Notes under the pieces: generated by a model
Database searches by the model: none
Told to the model about the DNA's origin: nothing
The model's input: only the letters and a program-made list of their open reading frames with translations
Position numbers and translations under genes: made by a program
DNA from: Thuidium tamariscinum
Lineage: Eukaryota > Streptophyta > Bryopsida > Hypnales > Thuidiaceae
Length of the DNA: 64,000 nt
Reading direction: 5' to 3'
Assembly: GCA_947034885.2 (NCBI GenBank)
Contig: OX344752.2
Coordinates: 1,426,001-1,490,000 of the forward strand
In this document: positions 23,918 to 35,735 of the stretch, in pieces
How the letters are laid out: each line of letters begins with the position of its first letter
Numbering within the stretch: position 1 is the first letter of the stretch

Positions 23918-25742
23918 CCACGTGAAGTGACTGAACCATTCTGTAAGCGAGGTTCGTGTACTGGATCAACATACAACGGCCGGCATATCTCTATCGATCA
24001 TGCAAGGAGATGTGTCTCGCCCCTAATTTGTGCCAGTTTTCAAATTCCACTCCCTCAATCTCTGCGACTGCGTGGAGTTGTGTTTCTTTAGTTGTTGTCA
24101 TAAATATCATTACTTCTCGTTCTGCAATTTCTTCTTCATTTGGTAGTGATAATGCTGACCTCTACCACATTTGGTGATGGTGCTGACAGATGTATCGCAA
24201 CTACATAAATATGTCATGATCTGTCTATTGAGGGAAGTTTTGCTTTGGCCTGCTGTGACGCTTATTTTAGCAATTTTCACGTTGCCAATGCGAAAAGAAC
24301 GACTCGGAACGGTTCCGATTACCAGGCCATTGGCTTGTGTAGGAGTACTTCCTATGAGAAGAGTGGAGTCACGGTCTCAGTGAAGAGGTTCCGGGTCTCC
24401 AGCATCACGACCTTGTGGTGTTGTTAGCGAAAATCCTCTGGGAAAATCCCATGGTTACAAGGTTGGCATCGCCGATTAGTTGGATCAAAGATGGACCCCA
24501 ACTGAGACTTACAGGTCGAAAGATCTGTTGTCGGGAAATCAAAAACTGAACAGTTAATGTAAACATTCTTTGTTATGTTTATTTATCTGAAATGAGGAAC
24601 ATTCTCTGTTATGTTTTATCTAAATTGATGGAGGCAGTAGTTCAAACTTCATTTATTTGCGTGGTGTTTATCATTGAACAGTGGAAGCTTCTCACTGGCA
24701 TTGTTTCCATTTTCTATTTCTGCAATGGCTACGTACCTGTATGGTCTGAGTCAGCGGGAGGTGTTCCATTTGCAGATCTGAAGCTGGTGCAGTGGAGCCG
24801 TGTTTGGACGAGGTTGATAGCGCTGCAGTTGCTCGATACCTTGAACAGTTGTTTGTTTAAAGTTCTTTTCATTGTGTAAAGCTTCATGTGTTTCTCCGGT
24901 ATGTCAAACTGAGATGTCCGGTGGCATGATATTTTAAGTTTTTTATTATTGAGAACTTACGAGTGAGCCTGCAGATTGGTTTGGATGAGTATCAGGTAAA
25001 ATATGTATTATTGATTGAAAAGCTAAACAAATGTTCGATGTGTATTTTCTGTTAGCTAAGTGGATACTTCTCTTTACTGAAAGTTGTGAAGGCTTGTGCT
25101 TGCTCTTTTGGAAGTGGTCTATGCCCAGTGATGCAATGACTTCCCATGAAGCACAATTCTCAAATCTACGAAGCTGAGAAATGATCTAAATTGCAGGGCA
25201 AACCCAATGACGGTAAGCTTATGCTGAAACCGTTTTGCATTCGTCTTCTTGCGCAGCTATCTTTCTGTGCGTTTGCAGACCTGGATGTTTCAATTCTGCT
25301 GCTGGAAGACAATCGTGGAGGCCAATTGGTGGAACTTTTTTTTCCTCTTTTTGTCAACACATGTCACTTCGTGTGTGAAATGGTTGGAAAAGTGTGAAAC
25401 AATCCATATTTGTTTGAGGGAATGATATGTACTTCTAGTAGTGTCGCTTTTCTACGCGGACACGGATGCAGAACCGTGAATGTACACTCAAGTGTGCTCG
25501 TTCCACCAAAGAAACAGAATTATTCATCTGGTTGGAAGGTTTTCTTTTCCTTGAAATGTGGCTCCCAAGGCTCCGTGAGGAAAACGTGATACCCTCCTTC
25601 CGCTTTTACTCCAGCCAGGGTGAGGATTGCTTCAAACAATAATGACGTTGCATCCGAGGAGATCACTTGTTTGAGAAACAGAATGGCTGGCCCGACTTTC
25701 TCCGAAACTTACTGGACAAGCTTGTCACTTACTGGTTGTGGT
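23918..25742 (+). pseudogene. Decayed gene segment, copy A (probable LRR relic)
   Basis: This 1.8-kb stretch is a duplicate, in the same orientation, of 50763-52738 (copy B); long blocks such as TGTACTGGATCAACATACAA and ACTTACGAGTGA are shared. Frames are broken in both copies. Several pieces between AG acceptors and GT donors read like leucine-rich-repeat units, for example YGLSQREVFHLQ (about 24745) and LDVSILLLEDN (about 25283). I infer a dead LRR-protein gene, but identity is uncertain and a non-coding explanation is possible. Confidence 0.4.
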
Positions 25743-26578
25743 AAGGTAAGAGGCTCATAAACCGGTCATCTAAGGGCTGGTCCGCCTTTTTCAAGTATTT
25801 GTTTGGATGGTAATATTTTTTACTCATTTTTCAGTGAAAGAGAAATAAACGAGGAATCTAACACAAGTCGTGTCATATATTTTGAAGCATTATTGAAGTA
25901 GTTATGAGTTTTCAAACACAATCTGGCGTAACCCCTAAACGACGAGCCGGTGGCCGTGGAATTGAGGAATTTTGATACCGTGGGAATCATTGGTTCTAAA
26001 AAATCTAAAAACACATGTTGGAAGTCAAAGCACTGTAGAAGATCTTCCTTTTCCACCCCTAATTCCGAGGATGAATGATTGCAATTCCGTCCTACATAAA
26101 AAGATTCCCTGAAGTTCATCGACCAGAAAATGGCTTCGGCGTTGTTTAAGGGTTAAGGCCCTATTTGTGATCAGTAGGCCTTGCAAACCCATACATGCGC
26201 AGTTTGAAAAAAAAATTGGCATGGTTCAAAAACTAGCACTGCAATATGTAAAAAGTAATAAAATTTGTTTCTAAATGTGTCCCTTTCCAAAAATTGAAAT
26301 GAATGCTTAAATAAATCATTATTTCAAAAAAATTAACACTTGAAAGAAGGCAGTTCAACAACCAATTCTTATTTTGAATATAATTAGTAGACATCTATCC
26401 ACTTAGTTAAGAATAAACCCATTGGGACTCTGAAACCATCCATTCAATTGGTAAAAAACAAATCTTAGTGTGCTTCAATGTAATTCACAATTCATTTTCT
26501 CACAATCAAGTATCCATTTCAGAGCCTCCTAGTGGACAGGTGCAATAGTTTGAGTATTTTATGAGCCCTCTCCTATAT
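25743..26578. mobile_element. GGTAGGAGGCTCA-family element with a TTAA-family MITE nested inside
   Basis: The left end GGTAAGAGGCTCATAAACC and right end TTTTATGAGCCCTCTCCTAT are inverted. The body matches the reverse complement of 15702-16312 (CATTATTGAAGTAGTTATGA, ACATGCGCAG). The match is interrupted at 25932-26152; the uninterrupted site is visible at about 16125-16140. The element is therefore older than its insert. Confidence 0.75.
25932..26152. mobile_element. Short TTAA-family MITE, about 220 bp
   Basis: Ends CCCCTAAACGACG and CGTTGTTTAAGGG are inverted relatives of the CCCCTAAAGGACC termini, with GTAA on the left and TTAA on the right. Its interior (reverse complement) is related to 17237-17350. 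Comparison with 15702-16312 gives the pre-insertion site. Confidence 0.65.
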
Positions 26579-29500
26579 AGGAGTGTGTTGTTAAAGCACC
26601 CCTCTTCTTAGAACTGTCCCTAGAAGAAGCTCTATAGGCTTAATTGGCAGTAGGCCGTTGAAAATGGATGCATGTTGGCAACTAAATGCATTGTATAGGA
26701 GAGGGCTCTAAAATAATGAGGGCATTTTCAATTGGCAAGTAGGAGGTTGTGAAATGGATACTTGATTGTGGGAAAATGGCCTCTTGATTACCAAAGCATG
26801 ATAAGATTTGGTTTACATTTCTTCAATGGAAGGTTTAAGAGCCACAATAGGTTCTATCCTAACTAAGTGGATAGGTGTCTTTTAATTTTATCTAAAATAA
26901 GAATTGGTAGTCCAACTACCTTTTCATAAACATTAAAAAATCTAAAATAATGATTGATTCAAGCATTCATTTCAGTTTTAGAAACCATCTCTATTACTTT
27001 TTATATGTTGCAATGCTAGTTTTTAAACTACTATTGGTTGAACTATTGGTTGAATTTTTTGGATTTTTGAAAGAAGAAAAATTTTAAATATTTTTTTCAA
27101 AATTCTAAAAAAGTGTTAAAAAACCAAAATTAAATTAAAAAATTAAAAAAAATTAAAAAATATATCTAAAGAAATTATTTTTTAAAAATTGACTTGGCAC
27201 TCTCTCGACCACGTCAAACTACATGTGGCACATTCCTAGTACATTCCCACAATTTGGGAACTTAGAATAACTTGTGGGCTTCAAATGCCCTCAAATTTCT
27301 TCTAATGTGAAGTCTTTTTTAAATTCCCAAGAAGGATTAATAAAAATTATCCATATTTAATAATAATAACTACAATCAATTGTATATAAAAAGAAATCAA
27401 GGTGTGTGATGGATTTGGAGGCCAACGATGGCTCTTTTGTCATTGGGACAAAGGTGTTTGTAGAGCTAGTTGGTAATAGGTTGAGTCCATAGAAGATGTG
27501 TAACACTATATAGAATAGAGTTGAAGATGGTTTTCTAAAGTATGAGAAGATTTGAGTTGTGATTTTAAAAAGAAATTTCAATGAAGTTGAAGAATTGTAG
27601 ACAAATTCTTGAAAGTATTTGCAAAACCATCTTGGCAAAAAAAAATGTGAAGAAATTTTAGGAGGCAATGAAAGTTGCAAAGATGACTTTAGAATGATTA
27701 GAGATAATACTAATATTGATGATAAAAATTTATGAAAACAAATGTCTTCCAAATAGGTGAAGAACTTTGTTGTTGGAGCTACAAGAAGGCTTCTTTCTAA
27801 CACTTCTTTTTGTTGTTAGTGTTGTGCCAAGTAGGTTGGAGCAAGTGTTGATATTGGATTTGAGAATGAAGATTCATGATTGTCATATAGTCAAGAAGTA
27901 GAATGCAAACTAGAGATGCTAATAATGTTGAATGAGAGGGTAGATGTTAGTATTGTAGAGATAATGTTGACTTACAAGAGAATATGCCATCTTCATCCAA
28001 GTCATCTAGTATCATAGCATCTTTGGAATAAAAGGTTTTTGAATTTTTTCTTTTATCTAAGGCAACAAAAATAAAATTTTGAATCATGGAGATCATTCAT
28101 CACTGGTTTTTGACCTCTTAGATTCTTTCATTTATGAATTCGTAAAGCACCTTTCTATTGGATATGAATTATCTTTTAATCTTTTATGCTAAGGCTAGTT
28201 CAATTTGTAAAGGCAAAAAAGATAGAGTTACCTACTTTGGTGTTCATCAAGACAAGTTTGACAATGTGTTGGAAGATGGGGGACATTATTGAATATACAT
28301 CAAAGATAAACCACTACAAAAGGAAGCAACTTTGAGGTATGATAATTTTGTAGCATGTTTTGATTATTTGTTTTTCAAATTTTTGCAAGTTTATAATTAA
28401 ATTTGAGAATATTGAGTGCTTATCCTTGTTTGTTTTATAGAAGTCAATGAAATAGTGGAAGTGGTTTAAGAGGAAAATAATATATAGATAGTTATTTTAT
28501 TCTGGAGATTTAATTACTATTTTGTACTTATTTTGTAATCTCTTAAAATATGAAGTTGCATTGAATAATGAAAATTTATGTAGTTTTTTAAGAATTGCAC
28601 GTGGCATATGAATTCATTTGTGCTTCATATTTACTCAAGTGAAGGCTATAAATGGTGATGGTTTTGATTTGGGAGAAATTCTAGGTGCAAATTGGTATTT
28701 GTAGCAAAATTGAAACAAATTTTGCAATAGGTTTGGGTGTTTCTTCAAATAACTTCCACTTCTTCAATTTTCTTTTTAGAGAGATCCCTAAAGCTAATTC
28801 TTTTTTAGTACATTAACATTATACTTGATAGAATTTTGAAGCTTCAAGAGAGGAATATAAAATTCATGAGGCTTTGTACATAGTCTTGTTGGATGTCATA
28901 GATTGGGAAGTACCACTCATAACTTGAACAAAAAATACAAGGTCTTTCCCTAGAAGAAAAAGGGTTTGGAGATTCTCTATGAGGATTTGAAATTGAATTT
29001 TACTACAAGACAATTCCTAATATAGGGTCGTTGCAAGAGACACCGTCCATTTTCCATAGCGTTTTGGAAATGGATACTTTTTTCTTTGGGAGTACTATTT
29101 AATTAGAAAATCAATTTTAAAAAAATATGAAAAATATGTCCAATTTATAAACCTTAAAGAAGAAGGTATCCTATGAAGGAAAAGCTTAGGAAAATTCTCC
29201 AAGTAGGAGAACTAGAAAAGTGAAAAATCTCATGAAAATGGGCGTATTTACATTTTAATTTGTAAAAAATAGGAAAATTTGTTTTTCTTGAATCTAAAAA
29301 TTTTCCATTTGGGAAGAGTTGATGGTGATGACATTTCACCAAAAAAATAATCTTAGCTCCATTATCAATAGTCAAAAATTGCATGCAATGGGAGTGTTGT
29401 TTGCCCATGTATGGAAGACATAAAATAATATATTTTTAGATTTCCTTGGATAGGAATATTCTTTCCTACTATGCAAATGCACCATGAAAATTTCAACTTT

Positions 29501-30067
29501 AGATCATTAAATTTGGGTACTCCTAACGTAGTAAAAAACCCTAAACCTCAATTTGTGACAAATTAATAAAAATTAATTTTAAATATAAAATGATTTTTTT
29601 TAATTTCTGAAAAATAAGGGATGTAAAAATCATCAAGTTAGAGAGGTCCAATAGTTATTTTGTATTCTCGAATATTTTAATTCAAAAGTTATAGCAAAAA
29701 AGAACAACATCACTCCAATTGTGACGGGAAATAGGACCAATGTTTCTTGCAATCACTCTATACAATTCTATATAAAATTCCTACTAAAAATTTGTACATT
29801 TTTTTCCCTCTCAATATTGGATTCTTTTATTTTTCCTTCAAACTATTTGGTAGTTCTCTTATCAATTTCTCAATTACAATTCAACTTCATTTTTTTTTTA
29901 ATTTGTAGAATTCTAAATCAATTTTCTATTATGAAAGTTAGTATTTTTCCTACAATGATCACTAGGAAAGTGTGAAAATTCCCTATTTGACATATTCAAT
30001 GCTTCAAAATTCATATCCCTATTCACCTTCCTCTAAGACGGTCATATTCCCTATATTTTGTTGAAAA
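26579..30067. other. AT-rich repeats and unidentified decayed sequence
   Basis: 26697-26860 is a fragment of the GGTAGGAGGCTCA family. 27040-27310 belongs to the MITE family marked by CTCGACCACGTCAAACTAC. On the plus strand 27400-27790 has long protein-like runs (for example LEANDGSFVIGTKVFVEL) separated by stops, suggesting a dead gene that I do not recognise. The rest shows no coding sign. The 148-codon antisense frame at 27357-27803 is low-complexity and I do not accept it. Confidence 0.4.
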
Positions 30068-31173
30068 GGTAGTTGTAGGAAAGTATTTTCACTACAATGC
30101 TTGTAAGGGATACAAAAAATGTTTCTTTTAGTTATGATGTATGGATATCAAGATACGCTAGAAGATCATTAAAGTTTCCATTTCTTTAAAGAATGATTGG
30201 TCAATGGTCAATTTCATCTTTGGCAATGCAAGTTCTATTTATGAGGTACTCTACAAACCCAATCAATTTGAAGTTCATTATATGCATACAAAATGATTCA
30301 AGTTGTACACAAAGCAATTGTATTAGGGTGATTGCAAAAAACACTTGTCCTATTTTTTGTCCCCTTAGCCTTGAACATGTGGTTTTTTTACTCATTACTT
30401 TTTGCATCATTTGTTTATTTAACACAACTTGAAATGAAGGTATATATAATAGTTGTAGATTTAAAAAAATAATAATTTCCTTAAATAATTTTTCAATTTT
30501 TAAACAGCCTTTGATTAGATGTCTACCTTGGCCTTTGGGGAAGGGGGAGGGGGGAGGAGGAGTCCTATTGTTTATTCAAAAATGTAAATTTTAAGTTCAA
30601 AATTGGCATGCAATAATTTCTACTATAGTTTTACAAGCCTATAAAGAGAATTTCTAAAAATAATAAATTGTCTAACTTCCACATGTGCTCAAAGTGCACT
30701 ACCTTTTCGCAAGTGTAGAGAACACAATTATTTTTCCCAAAGATGAAAGTGGTTGAGGAGGAACATTTCTAAGTTTAAAAAGTCACAATATTCTAATTGC
30801 TCTTCAAATTATATGTATTTTATTTTATTTAAGAAAAATTATTCCTAAAGTCATAGGATTCATTGAAATAGGCCATTTTGAGCCAAAAACGGTAAGTGTT
30901 TCTTGCAATGATCCATTAGTAATTATTTATGAAAAAATGCACCATAAAGCCCAAAGTGGACAACCAGAGAGCCATCATGGTGCACTTTCGCATTAGCAAT
31001 TTGAAATTATAGGGTTTAATTTGCATAGTATTCCATTATTGGAACTAGAACTATTTTCTTAGAGTAAGAATGCAAATTGCACTCTCATGTCATTTTTGCT
31101 TCAATGTTCATGAAAGACATTGTTGATAATTTAAAAAATGGGATGATTGAAGCAACACAAGTGCAAACAAGTA

Positions 31174-31964
31174 CTCCCTCTATCCCCAAGTGATTTTCTT
31201 ATTGGCTTCAAAATTTGTCCCAAAATTATCTTCTTATAGTGATGTGGAGGCAAGTCCTATAGTATGAAGCCTTTTGATTTTTGAGTATATATAGTGGCTA
31301 TACTAAAATTCCCCTCCCCTTTCTATGAAGAATGTGGAATTTTTTTGTTTTTGACAAAAATAGACTATCTAGGTAGACTATATACTATACACTTCTCTAC
31401 AGCCATCAATGTTCATTGAAAGAATTAAAGTAAATGAACTCAAAAAAAAATTCACCTAGCTTGAACTTCAAGCAACAAATTCCTAGCATTCTTTTTTTGG
31501 GCTACAATGAACTTGTTGTAGCTTCTATTGCCCACAAGACCTACATCATTCATATTTTGGGGGGACAAATTCAAGGTGCATGGAAAATCTCAAGGAACAT
31601 GGCCACAAATCTTGAAAGTGCTATGACGCCACAAAGTTGCCAAATGGGAGTAATAATGACAAGGAAACTTGTTGTAGCTCCAACGTAGACTGTACTAGTG
31701 TGGGAATTACAAAAGAATACAATGAGAATAAAGTAAATTATACAGACTTTACAAGAAATGAGAAAACAACTAGTCCTTAGAAATGCCCTAGAAATTCAAT
31801 TTTTGAGTGCTTTAAATTATATTTACCAAAAGGATTTAGAACTCAAATTTGCAAGACAATAGAAGTATATTGAATTCTACATACAAATCAAATTTTAAAA
31901 AATAATAATTTAGGAACCCTCGGAACATTTTATCTAATAAGAGGATCATTTGGGATGGAGTTAG
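31174..31964. mobile_element. Stowaway-like MITE, about 790 bp, in the pectinesterase pseudogene
   Basis: The left end CTCCCTCTATCCCCAAGTGA and right end ATCATTTGGGATGGAGTTAG are inverted, flanked by TA on both sides (31172-31173 and 31965-31966). In the intact gene the site reads GACATGTATGTTCC, so the TA target in ATG-TA-TG is visible. It is the same family as 2906-3437 but larger, with an internal expansion. Non-coding. Confidence 0.8.
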
Positions 31965-31966
31965 TA

Positions 31967-32310
31967 TGCATTAGAAGGGATTTGAAGGCATGGGAAGCCC
32001 ATTTTAGGATTGTTCCCTTGTGTGTTTCTTGTACTATTTAAAAACTACAAACTAGCACTATTGAATATTGACTAAAATTTTAAAATTTTAGAAAAAAAAT
32101 TGAGTTTTTTTCATTTCTAAATTTCTAAAAAGTGTAAAGAAATCTAAAATTCGTTTTTTTGAAAAAATTAATTAAATTTTTTTTTAAATGTATATTTTTT
32201 GACATAGCAATGTCTCGACCACGTCAAACTACTAATGTGGCAAGTTCCCAGAGTCCAGAAACTCTAAAAAACTTGCAAGCTTCAAGTGCCTTCAAATCTC
32301 CCCTAATGGT
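31967..32310. mobile_element. AT-rich MITE of the CTCGACCACGTC family
   Basis: CATTAGAAGGGATTTGAAGG on the left is mirrored by CCTTCAAATCTCCCCTAATG on the right. The inner block CTCGACCACGTCAAACTAC is shared with 27210-27240, and in diverged form with the MITE at 7196-7460. It lies in intron 4 of the pectinesterase pseudogene, immediately after the Stowaway-like element. Confidence 0.6.
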
Positions 32311-32503
32311 TTTAAGGTTGCAATTGAGAAAAAAATGATCTTATTGTAAAGTCATTTAAAGCTACAAGACTAATAAATTAGGATAAAATATGGTATTGAG
32401 AAATTTTTCATGTACAAAGAGTCTTAGAGTTTTTTCAAATAGTTGGCTAAATAAGACAATCTTTTATAGAGAGTACAAGAATATATAACTAGGGATAAAT
32501 ATG

Positions 32504-34389
32504 CACTATAAGAGAAGTGGGTGTTTTCAAGATGGAAGACTAGTAACAAATGACTAAAACTACATTCAAAGTACTATAAGGTCACCTTGAATAGTTCAAT
32601 TGAGTAAATTTAGTTCCAAATTGTTCATTGGTCAATGAACTCAAAATAATTTGACATTTCTTATCAGTTGAGTGTTGGCTGATTCCTTATGGAAATATTT
32701 TAGAATTTTTTTTTGCCATATCCTAACACGACAATTTTTGCATGGCATCCGTCAACATTTTAAAAAAAAAGGAAATATGAGAATAGCAACTACTTTGGCT
32801 TGTTTGTCATTGGCCACATAGGTAAGTTGACTAGTTTTTTGAAGTGGTGGACCTTTCCATTGTTTTGTCATGTGTCCTTTAAATTCTTTTAGTTCAAATT
32901 TGGAATCCAATGTCATTGTATTAGCTAGTGTTCTTATAATATTGGTGCATGTAAATTAGTACATATAATGGACATTTTTAAAGAACAAAAAGTACAAGTG
33001 GGAGTTTTAAGTGGTTAAATTTGATAAATTATGGTGCTAGCTTGTAAGAACAATGTTGCCAACAACAAGTGCTTCAATGGATAGTTCTATTTCTAGCTAA
33101 GTGTTACAAAAGTTTGAATTCCCGAAGTATTTTAGTATTTGGTGAGCAAAGCAAAAGAACAACATCGAGCAAAAGCTTTGCAAATTCAAAGAAGTCAGTT
33201 AGTGAACATTGTCAAAGTATAAGGTTAGTAGTTCTACAGAAGTTGACAATGCATTCTGTAAAGTTCTAAAGCATTGTCACTTCTTCTACCAAGAAAATTT
33301 GCACTTCTACGACATGTTGAAAAGGATAATAGAAGTGCCATTGGAACTCAACAATTAGAAGGTGTGTTTTGAAATTCATTGGATATATGTATAAGTGAGT
33401 TGATCAAATAAAATCTTTAGTTCCACAACATTGCAAGCAAGTGCACTAGTATACATGTGTTTTGCAACTTTCATTTTTGAAATGCTTGCACTCTCCCATG
33501 CAAGTGCTCTTATCCTAGAAGAAAATGAAGTACGATAGTGTGGAAGAGGTCATCCATATTGAAGGATGCATTATGAAAAATTTGTAAAAATGATACAGTG
33601 GACAACCTCAAAGATGAGGAGGTGAGATACTTTTTTTGTATTTGATGAATTTTCTTTTATATTTAAGGAATCAAGGTTTTGAGTAGTTGTTGAAGGAAGC
33701 TATTTTCATCTTCATAAAATGAAATAAATGATGGATTAGATGGTGGAAGATGTGTTTTTAAAAATTTATAAGAAAGAGAGGATAGGTTGATTGTTTGCAC
33801 AACCTTCATGATCAATGCAATTTCCAATTTTGTTTGAAAATCTCAACACTTCATGGATGAAGCTTTCTTACTGGTGTTGCTTATGACAAGTATGTATTCA
33901 TACTTATAGAAATGCAATGAAGAGGAATATGATTTTATGAGCAAAGGTTGATGGACAATGTGAGTGAAGGTTTAAATGTGAATATGACTAATTTGTGCAA
34001 GTGCAACACATGCATTGTTGATTAAATTTCTTTTACATTTCTATGCATTACTCCATTGGCTACAAACACAGTTGATGGACATGGATGTGCATTGATTTAA
34101 AAATGGCCAAGTGTCAATTGCAAATTCCAAGTAAAAAAGTTTTAACTTCAACTAGAATATCTACTGAAAGAAATGAAAAGTGGCTTAATTTAGCCTTGAC
34201 CAACTAGCAATCTTAAAAAATTGTGACTCATCCTACTTAAAGAACATGTTGTATCCATTGAACAAGGTGTTTTAATGCTAGTCCTAGACACATGATTTTA
34301 AGCTATTCTTACTAAAAATACATGTTTTTTTAATATGCATTTTTTGACTAAAATTTGCAATTAAAATATGGTCCCTTTTTCTTGTAGTG
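32504..34389. mobile_element. CACTA-like element, 1.9 kb, splitting exon 5 of the pseudogene
   Basis: The left end is CACTATAAGAGAAGTGGGTG and the right end, read inward, is CACTACAAGAAAAAGGGACC. The 3-bp target duplication is ATG (32501-32503 and 34390-34392). Removing the element in comparison restores the order of the intact gene around ...GATATGGTTGGGC. Its inner ends (GGTGTTTTAA, TCCTAGACA) are shared with the small element at 37841-38043. No transposase frame visible. Confidence 0.85.
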
Positions 34390-34804
34390 ATGGTTGGGCA
34401 AATGGCATATATAAGGGTTCTTTCATCATAGGAAGATATAAAATATTCTTAACTTAAGTGGATCAATGGTTCTAATTGGATCCATACAACATCATTGCTA
34501 CAAGGTAGACACCTTTAGAACCATTACTATTAGCTACTATACATATAGTTTTTAATACAAGACTAGCCAAACTATCCATCAACATTGCTTCACATTATTA
34601 GTAGTTTGTGTCACTGAGACTGCATGACATTTGACTAATATGTAAGGCCTAGTTTTTGGATGCACTATGTAGTCTAAGTTTTGTCCAAATCCCACAAAAC
34701 CCAGGACTATAGTAAAAGGGTTCAAATCTAGGGGAATGATCAAATAGTCTAACATATTGTGGTTAAATTCACATGTAATTGGAAATGAAATAGGAAATAC
34801 ACAT

Positions 34805-35731
34805 TAATAACCCTTAAATTTTTAACAATTGGTATCTATCCTTATTCCCAAGTATACCAATTTGATGGCCTATCCTTAATTTTGGACAGGTACGTGTGGC
34901 TAGAGATTTCCATATTTTGGAACCAAAATTTAATAGAAGGTGTGGACGAGGAATATCTTCAAAGCCCAACAATTTTCGTGACTTTTGACTACATGGTTGA
35001 AAAGTTATTGCATAAAACGTTGTTTGTTTCTCAACTCGGGCAATTTGGGCAGATAAAAAAAATCATTTTTTTTGGAAATAAAAATTGGCTTTATAGATTT
35101 ATGTATACATGTAAAGCTTTGAATAATTCCATTTGGATTAATGAGTCAAAAGTTATGAAGGATTTTAGTTTGCAGGTAGTTATGGATTCTCTTCTCTAAA
35201 ATAAACTTTGTCAATATTTAAAAATAAAAATAAAAACATTGGGTGTAGATTGTTTATTACAACATTTGAACCATTGGGATTGGCATTTTTCAATTCAATA
35301 AATAAATTGTTACCATTTTTGTATTTTGAATCATTCTCTACTTCTTTCTTCTTACTATGTTTTTTTACATGTTGTAGAATTCCAAATGATATGAAAATTT
35401 TCAAGCATGTAGCCAACTTGAATTGGAGAATAAATTTAAAGAGTTGCAACCATTTTATACATTTTTTCATACAAATGTGACCTTTTGAAGTGCAGCTGCC
35501 CGGATTTCGCAGTGAAAAAAAAATGATTTTTGTAACTTCAAACACTAATATCTTGCAATCTACATGGTGGAAATTTCTGAAATTTTTTCTACATCTTCCC
35601 AAACTAGTGCACTAAGAGATCCTACGGTTACATGTGTCAAAAAATGTTTTTTTTCTGAAATTTGGTAGCTGTCCTAGAAATGACAGTTTTGGAGCAGTTT
35701 TGGTGGAAACATAGTTGTGGTCCTTTAGGGG
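34805..35731. mobile_element. TTAA-family (piggyBac-like) element, about 0.93 kb
   Basis: The right end TGGTCCTTTAGGGG is followed by TTAA (35732-35735). The left end is degenerate (AACCCTTAAAT near 34808), so the start is approximate. The interior closely matches 45299-46251, for example AACACTAATATCTTGCAATC and AATGACAGTTTTGGAGC. The 105-codon frame inside is probably chance. Confidence 0.7.
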
Positions 35732-35735
35732 TTAA

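Larger units (their letters stand above)
30068..34500 (+). pseudogene. Decayed pectinesterase copy, interrupted by DNA transposons
   Basis: Pieces align in order to the intact pectinesterase gene at 53.4-55.5 kb. About 30068-30245 matches its exon 3 (TGTATGGATATCAAGATAC; TTCATCTTTGGCAATGCAAG). About 30934-31173 matches exon 4. 32456-32503 plus 34390-34500 match exon 5 (AGAGAGTACAAGAA; AAGTGGATCAATGGTTCTAA). Even intron 4 is recognisable. Exons 1 and 2 were not found. Reading frames are lost by many substitutions, mostly C-to-T and G-to-A relative to the intact gene. A Stowaway-like MITE sits at the exon 4 end, and a CACTA-like element splits exon 5. Confidence 0.85.

Noticed and set aside
27357-27803. 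148-codon minus-strand ORF
   Set aside because: Low-complexity Phe/Leu/Ser composition typical of the antisense of A-rich DNA; the plus strand looks more protein-like but is broken.
28990-29060. Possible CACTA end (TACTACAAGACAATTCC)
   Set aside because: The first base does not fit, and no partner end or target duplication was found.
34882-35199. 105-codon ORF inside a TTAA-family element
   Set aside because: Not kept in the related elements at 14.6 and 45.3 kb.
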